DNA from: Glaesserella parasuis
Lineage (GTDB): Bacteria; Pseudomonadota; Gammaproteobacteria; Enterobacterales; Pasteurellaceae
DNA length: 20,908 nt
Reading direction: 5' to 3'
Assembly (NCBI RefSeq): GCF_002015085.1
Contig: NZ_MUXW01000046.1
Location: 1-20,908 of the forward strand
The notes under the pieces were generated by a model that saw only the letters and a list, made by a program, of their open reading frames with translations, did no database searches and was not told the origin of the DNA. Position 1 is the stretch's first letter. Each line of letters starts with the position of its first letter. Position numbers and translations under genes: made by a program. Positions 14,077-20,908 of the stretch are shown one piece after another.

Positions 14077-14679
14077 ATGGAATTACAAGTTGTAGGTGCG
14101 ACAGCACTCAGCGTTTCTGAAACTACCTTCGGACGTGAGTTTAATGAAGCGTTAATCCACCAAGTAGTTGTTGCTTATGCAGCAGGTGCTCGTCAAGGTA
14201 CACGCGCACAAAAAACTCGTGCTGAAGTGTCTGGTTCAGGCAAAAAACCTTGGCGTCAAAAAGGTACAGGTCGTGCTCGTTCAGGTGATATCAAATCACC
14301 AATCTGGCGTTCAGGTGGTGTAACTTTCGCAGCGAAACCACAAGATTACAGCCAAAAAGTGAACAAGAAAATGTACCGTGGTGCAATCAAAAGCATTCTT
14401 TCTGAATTAGTTCGTCAAGACCGTTTAGTTGTTGTTGATAAATTCGAAATCGATGCACCAAAAACCAAAGTTTTAGTACAAAAATTAAAAGATATGGCGT
14501 TAACTGACGCTCTTATCATCACTGCAAGCTTAGATGAAAACCTATTCTTAGCGGCACGCAACTTATACAAAGTTGATGTACGCGATGTACAAGGTATCGA
14601 TCCAGTAAGCTTAATCGCTTTCGATAAAGTGGTTATCACTGTTGATGCAGTAAAACAAATTGAGGAGATGTTAGCATGA
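14077..14679 (+). CDS. rplD: 50S ribosomal protein L4
   Basis: 200 residues, usual length. L4 lines the exit tunnel through its extended loop, visible as GARQGTRAQKTRAEVSGSGKKPWRQ followed by KGTGRARSGDIKSPIWRSGG. In enterobacteria L4 is the autogenous repressor of this operon, and the structured leader upstream suggests the same. It starts 15 nt after rplC and overlaps rplW by 4 nt (ATGA), indicating translational coupling. Confidence 0.99.
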   Translation: MELQVVGATALSVSETTFGREFNEALIHQVVVAYAAGARQGTRAQKTRAEVSGSGKKPWRQKGTGRARSGDIKSPIWRSGGVTFAAKPQDYSQKVNKKMYRGAIKSILSELVRQDRLVVVDKFEIDAPKTKVLVQKLKDMALTDALIITASLDENLFLAARNLYKVDVRDVQGIDPVSLIAFDKVVITVDAVKQIEEMLA

Positions 14680-14981
14680 TTCAACAAGAACGTTTGCTAA
14701 AAGTGCTTAAAGCACCACATATCTCTGAGAAAGCGACAAATAACGCAGAAAAAGGCAACACAATCGTATTTAAAGTAGCATTAGACGCTAACAAAGTGGA
14801 AATTGCGAACGCGGTTGAGCAACTTTTCGAAGTTAAAGTAGATTCTGTTCGTACAGTGGTTGTTAAAGGTAAAACTAAACGTCACGGTGCAAAATCAGGT
14901 CGTCGTAGTGACTGGAAAAAAGCTTATGTAACTCTTCAAGAAGGTCAATCACTTGACTTCGTTGAAGGTGCGGCAGAGTAA
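14676..14981 (+). CDS. rplW: 50S ribosomal protein L23
   Basis: 101 residues. L23 sits at the tunnel exit and docks trigger factor and SRP. LLKVLKAPHISEKATNNAEK near the start and the loop VVKGKTKRHGAKSGRRSDWKKAYVTL are characteristic. The ATG at 14676 lies within the end of rplD; GAGGAGATG upstream supplies the ribosome binding site. Confidence 0.99.
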   Translation: MIQQERLLKVLKAPHISEKATNNAEKGNTIVFKVALDANKVEIANAVEQLFEVKVDSVRTVVVKGKTKRHGAKSGRRSDWKKAYVTLQEGQSLDFVEGAAE

Positions 14982-15001
14982 TTTCGGAGGAATAGAAAAC
15001 T

Positions 15002-15823
15002 ATGGCTATCGTTAAATGTAAGCCGACCTCCGCTGGTCGTCGTCATGTAGTTAAAGTTGTTAATACTGAGCTTCACAAAGGTAAACCTTTTGCAGCGCTT
15101 TTAGATACTAAATCTAAAACGGGTGGTCGTAACAACTTAGGTCGTATCACTACTCGTCACATCGGTGGCGGACACAAACAACACTACCGTTTAATTGACT
15201 TCAAACGTAACAAATTAGACATTCCAGCTGTTGTTGAGCGTTTAGAATACGATCCAAACCGTTCTGCGAATATCGCATTAGTACTTTATAAAGATGGTGA
15301 ACGCCGTTATATCTTAGCACCAAAAGGCTTAGCTGCAGGTGATACGATCCAAGCGGGTGCTTCAGCGCCAATTAAAGTCGGTAACTCATTACCAATGCGT
15401 AATATCCCAGTAGGTTCTACTGTTCATAACGTAGAATTAAAACCAGGTAAAGGCGGTCAAATCGCTCGTTCTGCTGGTGCATATGTGCAAATTATCGCGC
15501 GTGAAGGTAACTATGTAACTTTACGTCTTCGTTCAGGCGAAATGCGTAAAGTATTAGCTGAGTGTTCTGCAACCATCGGTGAAGTAGGTAACTCAGAGCA
15601 TATGCTTCGCGTACTTGGTAAAGCAGGTGCAAACCGTTGGAGAGGTATTCGTCCAACCGTTCGTGGTACTGCGATGAACCCAGTAGACCACCCACACGGT
15701 GGTGGTGAAGGTCGTAACTTCGGTAAACACCCTGTTACACCTTGGGGCGTTCAAACCAAAGGTAAGAAAACTCGTCACAACAAACGTACTGATAAATTCA
15801 TCGTACGTCGTCGTGGCAAATGA
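15002..15823 (+). CDS. rplB: 50S ribosomal protein L2
   Basis: 273 residues, full length. L2 binds 23S rRNA, bridges the subunits and is needed for peptidyl transferase assembly. MAIVKCKPTSAGRRHVVKV at the start, and VDHPHGGGEGRNFGKHP containing the conserved His (about residue 230) near the end, are intact, as is the basic C-terminal tail. GGAGG upstream of the ATG at 15002 is a strong ribosome binding site. Confidence 0.99.
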   Translation: MAIVKCKPTSAGRRHVVKVVNTELHKGKPFAALLDTKSKTGGRNNLGRITTRHIGGGHKQHYRLIDFKRNKLDIPAVVERLEYDPNRSANIALVLYKDGERRYILAPKGLAAGDTIQAGASAPIKVGNSLPMRNIPVGSTVHNVELKPGKGGQIARSAGAYVQIIAREGNYVTLRLRSGEMRKVLAECSATIGEVGNSEHMLRVLGKAGANRWRGIRPTVRGTAMNPVDHPHGGGEGRNFGKHPVTPWGVQTKGKKTRHNKRTDKFIVRRRGK

Positions 15824-15851
15824 TTTTTTAATTAATTAAAGAGGATAAGCC

Positions 15852-16127
15852 ATGCCACGTTCTCTCAAGAAGGGTCCTTTCCTTGACCTACACTTGTTGA
15901 AGAAGGTAGAGAAGGCGGTGGAAAGCGGGGATAAAAAACCAATCAAAACTTGGTCCCGTCGTTCAATGATCATTCCATCAATGATCGGATTGACCATCGC
16001 AGTCCATAATGGTCGTCAGCATGTTCCAGTTTATGTTTCTGATGAAATGATCGGTCATAAATTAGGTGAATTTGCACCGACTCGTACATACCGCGGTCAC
16101 GCCGCAGATAAGAAAGCTAAGAAATAA
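15852..16127 (+). CDS. rpsS: 30S ribosomal protein S19
   Basis: 91 residues. S19 is in the 30S head near the A-site finger bridge. [19 protein letters not shown], the IKTWSRRS block and the [22 protein letters not shown] tail are diagnostic. A GAGG ribosome binding site precedes the ATG; the 28-nt gap from rplB is the longest in the operon. Confidence 0.99.
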
Positions 16128-16137
16128 GAGGTAAAAG

Positions 16138-16470
16138 ATGGAAACTATTGCAAAACATCGTTACGCTCGTACTTCTGCACAAAAAGCTCGCTTAGTTGCT
16201 GATTTAATCCGTGGTAAGAAAGTTTCTGCAGCATTAGAAATCTTAACTTTCACTAACAAAAAAGCAGCAGCTTTAGTGAAGAAAGTTTTAGAGTCAGCTA
16301 TCGCAAACGCAGAGCACAATGACGGTGCAGATGTCGATGATCTTAAAGTTGCGAAGATTTTCGTTGATGAAGGTCCAAGCATGAAACGTGTTATGCCACG
16401 TGCTAAAGGTCGTGCAGATCGTATTTTAAAACGTACTAGCCACATCACTGTGGTAGTGTCAGATCGTTAA
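16138..16470 (+). CDS. rplV: 50S ribosomal protein L22
   Basis: 110 residues. L22 reaches the exit tunnel through a beta-hairpin, here DEGPSMKRVMPRAKGRADRI, the segment where macrolide-resistance changes arise in other bacteria; nothing unusual is seen in it. The N-terminal METIAKHRYARTSAQKARLVADLIRGK is standard. It starts 10 nt after rpsS with GAGGTAAAAG as ribosome binding site. Confidence 0.99.
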   Translation: METIAKHRYARTSAQKARLVADLIRGKKVSAALEILTFTNKKAAALVKKVLESAIANAEHNDGADVDDLKVAKIFVDEGPSMKRVMPRAKGRADRILKRTSHITVVVSDR

Positions 16471-16487
16471 TCAGTAGGAGAATAGCA

Positions 16488-17192
16488 ATGGGTCAGAAAG
16501 TACATCCACATGGTATTCGCCTTGGTATTGTTAAGCCTTGGAGCTCTACTTGGTTCGCGAATACACAAGATTTCGCTGATAACTTAGAAGGCGATTTCAA
16601 AGTACGTCAATTTTTAAACAAAGAGTTAGCGAACGCGTCTGTATCTCGTATTACTATCGAGCGTCCAGCAAAAAGCATTCGTGTAACTATTCACACAGCT
16701 CGCCCAGGTATCGTTATCGGTAAAAAAGGCGAAGATGTTGAAAAATTAAGAAACGCAGTATCTAAAATTGCTGGCGTTCCTGCACAAATCAACATTTCTG
16801 AAGTGAAAAAACCAGAGCTAGATGCAAAATTAGTTGCAGATAGCATTGCTGCTCAACTTGAGCGTCGTGTAATGTTCCGTCGTGCAATGAAACGTGCGGT
16901 ACAAAACGCAATGCGTTTAGGTGCTAAAGGTATCAAAGTTGAAGTAAGCGGTCGTTTAGGTGGTGCAGAAATCGCACGTTCAGAATGGTATCGTGAAGGT
17001 CGTGTGCCTCTACATACTCTTCGTGCTGACATCGACTATAACACAGCTGAAGCTCACACAACTTACGGCGTAATCGGCGTTAAAGTGTGGATCTTCAAAG
17101 GTGAAATTCTTGGTGGAATGGCTGCAGTGATTGAATCTGAGAAAGAACCAGCGGCACAGCCTAAAAAGCCAGCTCGCAAAGGTCGTAAATAA
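16488..17192 (+). CDS. rpsC: 30S ribosomal protein S3
   Basis: 234 residues. S3 shapes the mRNA entry channel. MGQKVHPHGIRLGIVKPWSSTW at the start, the KH-type loop IGKKGEDVEKLR (GKKG at 78-81) and EWYREGRVPLHTLRADIDY are intact. A Lys/Pro/Arg-rich tail follows. AGGAGAATAGCA lies upstream of the ATG, and 12 nt separate it from rplP. Confidence 0.99.
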   Translation: MGQKVHPHGIRLGIVKPWSSTWFANTQDFADNLEGDFKVRQFLNKELANASVSRITIERPAKSIRVTIHTARPGIVIGKKGEDVEKLRNAVSKIAGVPAQINISEVKKPELDAKLVADSIAAQLERRVMFRRAMKRAVQNAMRLGAKGIKVEVSGRLGGAEIARSEWYREGRVPLHTLRADIDYNTAEAHTTYGVIGVKVWIFKGEILGGMAAVIESEKEPAAQPKKPARKGRK

Positions 17193-17204
17193 GGAGATCA
17201 CTGA

Positions 17205-17615
17205 ATGTTACAACCAAAACGTACAAAATTCCGTAAAGTACACAAAGGCCGTAACCGTGGTGTCGCGGGCGGTACAGAAGTGAGCTTCGGTTCATTCGGC
17301 TTAAAAGCAATTGGTCGTGGTCGTTTAACAGCTCGTCAAATCGAAGCAGCGCGTCGTGCGATGAGCCGTGCAGTAAAACGTCAAGGTAAAATCTGGATCC
17401 GTGTGTTCCCAGACAAACCAATTACTGAAAAACCATTAGAAGTCCGTATGGGTAAAGGTAAAGGTAACGTAGAGTACTGGGTAGCCTTAATCCAGCCGGG
17501 TAAAGTTCTCTATGAAATGGATGGTGTATCTGAAGAAGTTGCACGCAATGCATTCGCATTAGCAGCAGCTAAACTTCCGTTCAAAACCACATTTGTAACT
17601 AAGACGGTGATGTAA
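17205..17615 (+). CDS. rplP: 50S ribosomal protein L16
   Basis: 136 residues. L16 helps place A-site tRNA and is hydroxylated on Arg in some bacteria. MLQPKRTKFRKVHKGRNRG, the GLKAIGRGRLTARQIEAARRA block and RVFPDKPITEKPLEVRMGKGKG are signatures. Its TAA shares one base with the ATG of rpmC (TAATG), so the two genes are translationally coupled. Confidence 0.99.
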   Translation: MLQPKRTKFRKVHKGRNRGVAGGTEVSFGSFGLKAIGRGRLTARQIEAARRAMSRAVKRQGKIWIRVFPDKPITEKPLEVRMGKGKGNVEYWVALIQPGKVLYEMDGVSEEVARNAFALAAAKLPFKTTFVTKTVM

Positions 17616-17806
17616 TGAAAGCTCAAGAACTACGTAACAAAAGTGTTGAAGAGCTGAATGGTGAATTAGTGAACCTTTTAGGTGAACAGTTCAAATTGCG
17701 TATGCAAGCAGCCACCGGTCAGCTTCAACAAACCCACCAGTTAAAACAAGTGCGTCGTAGCATTGCACAAGTTAAAACTGTATTAACCGAAAAGGCGGGT
17801 GAGTAA
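17615..17806 (+). CDS. rpmC: 50S ribosomal protein L29
   Basis: 63 residues, two helices, near the tunnel exit. MKAQELRNKSVEELNGELV and the QFKLRMQAATGQLQ turn are typical. One-base overlaps with rplP upstream and rpsQ downstream (TAATG at both junctions). Confidence 0.99.
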   Translation: MKAQELRNKSVEELNGELVNLLGEQFKLRMQAATGQLQQTHQLKQVRRSIAQVKTVLTEKAGE

Positions 17807-18060
17807 TGACTGATAAAATTCGTACAGTACAAGGTAAAGTTGTTAGCGACAAAATGGACAAATCATTTGTAGTTGCTATCGAACGCACAGTTAAACACCC
17901 AATTTATGGTAAGTTTATCCGTCGTACAACTAAATTACACGTACACGATGAAAACAACGAAGCTAAATTAGGCGATGTAGTTGAAGTGAAAGAGTGTCGT
18001 CCACTCTCTAAAACTAAATCTCACACTTTAGTTCGTGTTGTTGAAAAAGCAGTAGCTTAA
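17806..18060 (+). CDS. rpsQ: 30S ribosomal protein S17
   Basis: 84 residues. S17 is a primary 16S rRNA binder with an OB fold. RTVQGKVVSDKMDKSFVVAIER and VKHPIYGKFIRRTTKLHVHDE are signatures, and the VKECRPLSKTKSHTLVRVVE end is intact. Last gene of this S10 operon: an intrinsic terminator follows, and the spc-operon gene rplN does not come next. Confidence 0.99.
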   Translation: MTDKIRTVQGKVVSDKMDKSFVVAIERTVKHPIYGKFIRRTTKLHVHDENNEAKLGDVVEVKECRPLSKTKSHTLVRVVEKAVA

Positions 18061-18078
18061 TCAACAATAAAAATTAAG

Positions 18079-18113
18079 ACCCCTAGCAGAAATGCTGGGG
18101 TTTTTGTTTTTTT
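18079..18113 (+). terminator. Intrinsic terminator of the S10 operon
   Basis: ACCCCTAGCA and TGCTGGGGT form a GC-rich stem with one bulged or wobble U and a GAAA loop. It is followed by TTTTTGTTTTTTT. It lies about 18 nt after the rpsQ stop. Strong candidate. Confidence 0.9.
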
Positions 18114-18222
18114 CACGATTGCTAAATGTATCTTTTCTTTACATTTATGTCTTTTCCTTAATAAAGTAAACTTGTAGCAAAGCTCCACATTTTTATATTA
18201 ATATAGGGAATTATTTCAAAAA

Positions 18223-18295
18223 TGTTAACTATATCACAGATTTTTAGTGTATTTAGTAGTTTAATACGTTTGTGAAAATATAGAGGGGGTATATC
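18223..18295 (+). promoter_or_regulatory. Candidate CRP site and promoter upstream of the sialidase gene
   Basis: TGTTA-ACTATA-TCACA (18223-18238) matches the CRP half-sites TGTGA-N6-TCACA with one mismatch and has A/T flanks on both sides. TATAGA at 18279-18284 could be a -10, starting transcription near 18291. The CRP centre would then be at about -60.5, a class I position. No good -35 is present, as expected for an activated promoter. An alternative -10 (TATATCT, 18290-18296) would place it near -71. The rest of the 309-nt gap (18061-18369) is AT-rich with nothing else recognisable. Confidence 0.5.
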
Positions 18296-18369
18296 TAATT
18301 TTCATATATTGCTATGTTGTTTTTTTGCTGTATCAGTAAATTTTAATTATTTAAAGCAAAGGAGAAAAA

Positions 18370-20781
18370 ATGAAAAGAAGATTATCTAAAAATGTTAAAT
18401 GCAGTTTTGTACCTTCATTGATTTTTCTAGCATTAGCATCTAATTTGCATGCTACTACGTTCTGGAAAAGCGATTTAAACGAGAATCTAACTCATATAAC
18501 TAAACGAATAGGTGAGGATAATTTTACGGTAGCTGAAGACGGACGATTATGGCCTGGTGTAGGTCCTAATGGAGAGGCTCCTGGAACAGTACCTCTATAT
18601 TATAGTCGTATTCCAGCAATGACCATTACAGATGATAATAAAATGGTCATTATGTATGATTTAAGATGGAACAGAGCATATGATCAAGACAGAATCGATC
18701 CAGGGGTATCCATTTCAGAAGATGGAGGAAATACTTGGTTAAGTAAAACAGCTTGGACATTTAATGATTCTAAAATGCCTTTGCGAAGAGCTATGGATCC
18801 TACGATTTTGTATAACAGTATAGATGGTAGTATCTATGCTATGCATGGGACTTGGGCTACAGGTAATAGAAATTGGTATCAAGATCGTTTCAACTATTTT
18901 CAAAATAATATTTGGGCTACAACCATTTATAAGTCTATAGATGGAGGGAAAACTTGGGAGAAAAATGCTGAATTTAGTAAATTAAGTAACCCCGATGTTT
19001 TTTCTAAAGTAAGTAAAGGTCCAGATAACCCAGTAGTTAGTTTTTTAGGAGGTGTTGGTTCTGGTATTGTGATGCGTAATGGAACATTAGTATTTCCAAT
19101 ACAAACTGCTCATAATAATGGTATTGCAGCAACCATTATGTATTCTAAAGATAATGGAAAAACTTGGGAAATGCCAGAAACAACGGATCTTCCAGCACCG
19201 AATCAAATCTCTTTAGAGAATATGGTTTTTGAGATGGGGGATAAATTAATTATGGTTGGAAGGGAGGCGAGAGTAAGAGGAACTCAAGCAGATAAACGAT
19301 GGGCATACTATACAGAAGATATGGGTAAGAGTTGGCATGCTTATGAACCTGCGAGTTTTGGTTCTAGTACAGCCCAACCAACTCAAGGCTCATCAATTTA
19401 TGTTACCTTGTCAAACGGTAGGAGAGTATTGCTCGTTTCAAAACCTAATGGTAATAATGATAGCTGGGCTAGGGGTAACCTTGCTCTTTGGATGCTAGAT
19501 GCAAAAGATCCACAACATGTATATGAGGTGGCTATTATCAGACCTGGTTCTGGAAATAAAGCGGGTGCAGGTTATTCATCTTTGGCTTATAAAGAGGGAA
19601 ATTTATTTGTTGCTTATGAGGATGATGGAAATATTACTGTAAAAAATTTGACAGAATATATGACAGATATTCAAGCTAAAGCCCTTGAATGGAATCTTCC
19701 TGATGAAATTGAACCTGATGTTGAAAAAATTAATGCTTTAATGCATTTGAATCAGGGGCAAAAAGACGAATTGATTGCTAAACTTCGTAGGGCAAATGAT
19801 AATGCAATAGCACAGTCTATTACGCTTGATCAGGCTATGTCAGAATTAAAACTCAAAAGCTTTGCATTAAGTCAACAAGCGGTTTCTTTTGAAAAGGCTT
19901 TACCATCCAATCTTAAGAATTTCCAAGATGCATTAGCATCTATTAATACTATTTCAGAGTCTAAGAATACAACAAATGTCAATTATTTAGGTGTTCATGA
20001 TTTATATGATAGCTTGTATACCATGTTTTTAGCTTTGAATAATCCATTGGACTTTACCAAATATATTGAACAGGCTAAGCATTTAAATGAATACAATCAT
20101 GATATTTTGTATCGCTCCTTTGATGGTGTTTTTGCTCATTATAGTGGAGGTTCAAAATATAATAAGCTCTCTTTAGGTGGAAATAAGACGGTTAGTGAAA
20201 AAGTTCAGGCTGGATTGTTTTTTGAATATGGCAATAAACATCAAAAAAGTTATCACGTTGGTATGAGAGCAAAATATCAACTGGATAATCATCAGATTGC
20301 TGGTTTTATTCGTTACCGTGGCGTAAAACACCAAGACTTTATTGAACGTAATAACAATGTTGATCTTTATTTGAACTATGCTTATCAACTTAGATTGAGT
20401 GAAGATCTGAGTGTGAGTCCTTCGTTTGGTGCCTATATTTCTCGTTCCAATAGAACATTGTTAGATCAGGATGTCGCTGTTAATAAGAGAACAGTTTATG
20501 CTGGAGATGTTGGTGTGAATCTTATGTATAAGATAAATGATATTAATGTAAATATCCGACCAAATATTGCATTCATCAATGACAGTCTGAAACTATCTCA
20601 ATCTAATGATAAGAGTAATGTGTATAAAATTAGTTCACATAATACAATTTATGGATTGGCAACTAGTATTAATAAAGCTTTTTCAAATGGATTGAAAGTA
20701 GGTTCAACATTAGAATTGCAAAAATATGGTAGTCAATATTCTAATGTAAATTTAGGTGTAGATATCAGTTATACTTGGTAA
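18370..20781 (+). CDS. Autotransporter sialidase (GH33 exo-alpha-sialidase with C-terminal beta-barrel)
   Basis: An 803-residue secreted neuraminidase that should release terminal sialic acid from host glycans at the cell surface. A signal peptide (basic MKRRLSKNVK, hydrophobic core, likely cut after LHA at 26-28) is followed by the GH33 propeller. The propeller has Y-S-R-I-P (RIP at 80-82) and four Asp boxes: SEDGGNTW 116, SIDGGKTW 189, SKDNGKTW 259 and TEDMGKSW 315. The probable nucleophile Tyr402 is in GYSSLAY, and candidate triad arginines are R80, R298 and R368. Residues about 430-580 are helical linker without a lectin domain. From about 580 I count 12 amphipathic strands ending in YTW, an autotransporter barrel with the expected C-terminal aromatic residue. 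AGGAG precedes the ATG. AT-rich, alone at the end of the S10 operon. Related in type to Pasteurella NanB/NanH; the exact symbol is not assigned. Confidence 0.93.
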   Translation: MKRRLSKNVKCSFVPSLIFLALASNLHATTFWKSDLNENLTHITKRIGEDNFTVAEDGRLWPGVGPNGEAPGTVPLYYSRIPAMTITDDNKMVIMYDLRWNRAYDQDRIDPGVSISEDGGNTWLSKTAWTFNDSKMPLRRAMDPTILYNSIDGSIYAMHGTWATGNRNWYQDRFNYFQNNIWATTIYKSIDGGKTWEKNAEFSKLSNPDVFSKVSKGPDNPVVSFLGGVGSGIVMRNGTLVFPIQTAHNNGIAATIMYSKDNGKTWEMPETTDLPAPNQISLENMVFEMGDKLIMVGREARVRGTQADKRWAYYTEDMGKSWHAYEPASFGSSTAQPTQGSSIYVTLSNGRRVLLVSKPNGNNDSWARGNLALWMLDAKDPQHVYEVAIIRPGSGNKAGAGYSSLAYKEGNLFVAYEDDGNITVKNLTEYMTDIQAKALEWNLPDEIEPDVEKINALMHLNQGQKDELIAKLRRANDNAIAQSITLDQAMSELKLKSFALSQQAVSFEKALPSNLKNFQDALASINTISESKNTTNVNYLGVHDLYDSLYTMFLALNNPLDFTKYIEQAKHLNEYNHDILYRSFDGVFAHYSGGSKYNKLSLGGNKTVSEKVQAGLFFEYGNKHQKSYHVGMRAKYQLDNHQIAGFIRYRGVKHQDFIERNNNVDLYLNYAYQLRLSEDLSVSPSFGAYISRSNRTLLDQDVAVNKRTVYAGDVGVNLMYKINDINVNIRPNIAFINDSLKLSQSNDKSNVYKISSHNTIYGLATSINKAFSNGLKVGSTLELQKYGSQYSNVNLGVDISYTW
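19875..19883 (+). other. DNA uptake signal core (A. pleuropneumoniae type) in the sialidase gene
   Basis: Exact ACAAGCGGT followed by TTCTTTT, inside the linker-coding part of the sialidase. Its presence suggests the gene has been in this family long enough to gain an uptake site, or came from a relative. Confidence 0.5.
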
Positions 20782-20784
20782 CTA

Positions 20785-20908
20785 GACCCTATCCCAAATT
20801 CTGTGTAAACACCCATTTCAACTTAACGGTGATCGTCTAGGCGATCACCAAAATCAATCATAAATCGATTCATCGCCAGTTTCCAGTTCTGAATCGGCAT
20901 TGTCCATT
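20785..20908 (-). mobile_element. IS256-family element, terminal part (runs off the right edge)
   Basis: GACCCTATCCCAAATTCTGTG at about 20785 is an IS256-type terminal repeat (inverse on the minus strand: ACAGAATTTGGGATAGGGTC). It is followed 18 nt later by the C-terminus of a Mutator-type transposase. The end lies 3 nt after the sialidase stop codon. The rest is outside the window. Confidence 0.8.
20823..20908 (-). CDS. IS256-family transposase, C-terminal 27 residues
   Basis: On the minus strand the open frame from the edge reads WTMPIQNWKLAMNRF, then MIDFGDRLDDHR and stop (20823-20825). The MPIQNWKLAMNRF-IDFGDRL pattern is the usual C-terminal signature of IS256/Mutator transposases. It is partial, so the functional state is unknown. 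It is a different element from the zinc-ribbon IS at 7770-8752. Confidence 0.85.
   Translation of the reverse strand, partial: WTMPIQNWKLAMNRFMIDFGDRLDDHR

Noticed and set aside
20173..20388. 71-residue minus-strand frame within the sialidase barrel
   Set aside because: Antisense shadow of beta-strand coding sequence.
4291..20680. Avoidance of AAGCTT because of the HindIII-type genes
   Set aside because: I found at least eight sites by eye (such as 4291, 7448, 10359, 14526, 14607, 14920, 19857, 20675), more than the roughly five expected by chance in 21 kb, so there is no sign of avoidance.
1..20908. tRNA, rRNA genes or CRISPR arrays
   Set aside because: None seen on either strand by eye; no cloverleaf-like sequence and no regularly spaced repeats.

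Overview
The window looks like a chromosomal segment from a member of the Pasteurellaceae. The S10 ribosomal proteins, ValRS, L1 and L11 read like close relatives of the Haemophilus/Actinobacillus versions. A restriction-modification pair that I recognise as HindIII sits directly in front of valS, as I recall it does in Haemophilus influenzae Rd. Three exact copies of the ACAAGCGGT uptake-signal core (the Actinobacillus pleuropneumoniae/Mannheimia type) are present against one exact copy of the H. influenzae-type AAGTGCGGT core. This points to the A. pleuropneumoniae-Mannheimia-Bibersteinia side of the family. I cannot name the species.

Layout. Positions 1-1880 are accessory and partly decayed: the right end of an IS3-family element that has cut off the front of a GNAT acetyltransferase gene, an intact ElaA-like acetyltransferase, and a small gene overlapping a frameshifted zeta-toxin-like P-loop kinase (a toxin-antitoxin-like pair). 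Positions 1900-6785 hold a HindIII-type endonuclease, its methyltransferase and valS, in that order. Each gene overlaps the next, so an AT-rich restriction-modification unit is fused transcriptionally to an essential tRNA synthetase. Next come a VirK/YbjX (DUF535) gene, a dead IS256-superfamily element of the zinc-ribbon type with doubled terminal repeats, a DoxX-family membrane protein and a divergent, frameshifted LysR-type regulator.

Positions 10296-18113 are core. rplK-rplA run on the minus strand and the S10 operon (rpsJ rplC rplD rplW rplB rpsS rplV rpsC rplP rpmC rpsQ) on the plus strand. A 1.2-kb ISAs1-family element with a frameshifted transposase sits in the divergent promoter region, about 30 bp from each -35 box. 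The S10 transcript has a leader of about 190 nt with an attenuator-like hairpin, consistent with L4-type autogenous control. It ends at an intrinsic terminator after rpsQ, so the spc-operon genes usually expected next do not follow directly.

Positions 18114-20781 carry an AT-rich accessory gene at that junction: an 803-residue secreted sialidase with a GH33 catalytic domain, a helical linker and a 12-strand autotransporter barrel. A good CRP-like site lies upstream. An IS256-family element begins 3 bp after its stop codon and runs off the window.

The most interesting items are the HindIII-valS overlap chain, the autotransporter sialidase at the S10/spc boundary with its possible CRP control, the zeta-like kinase with its uncharacterised small partner, and the unusual ends and start region of the zinc-ribbon IS.
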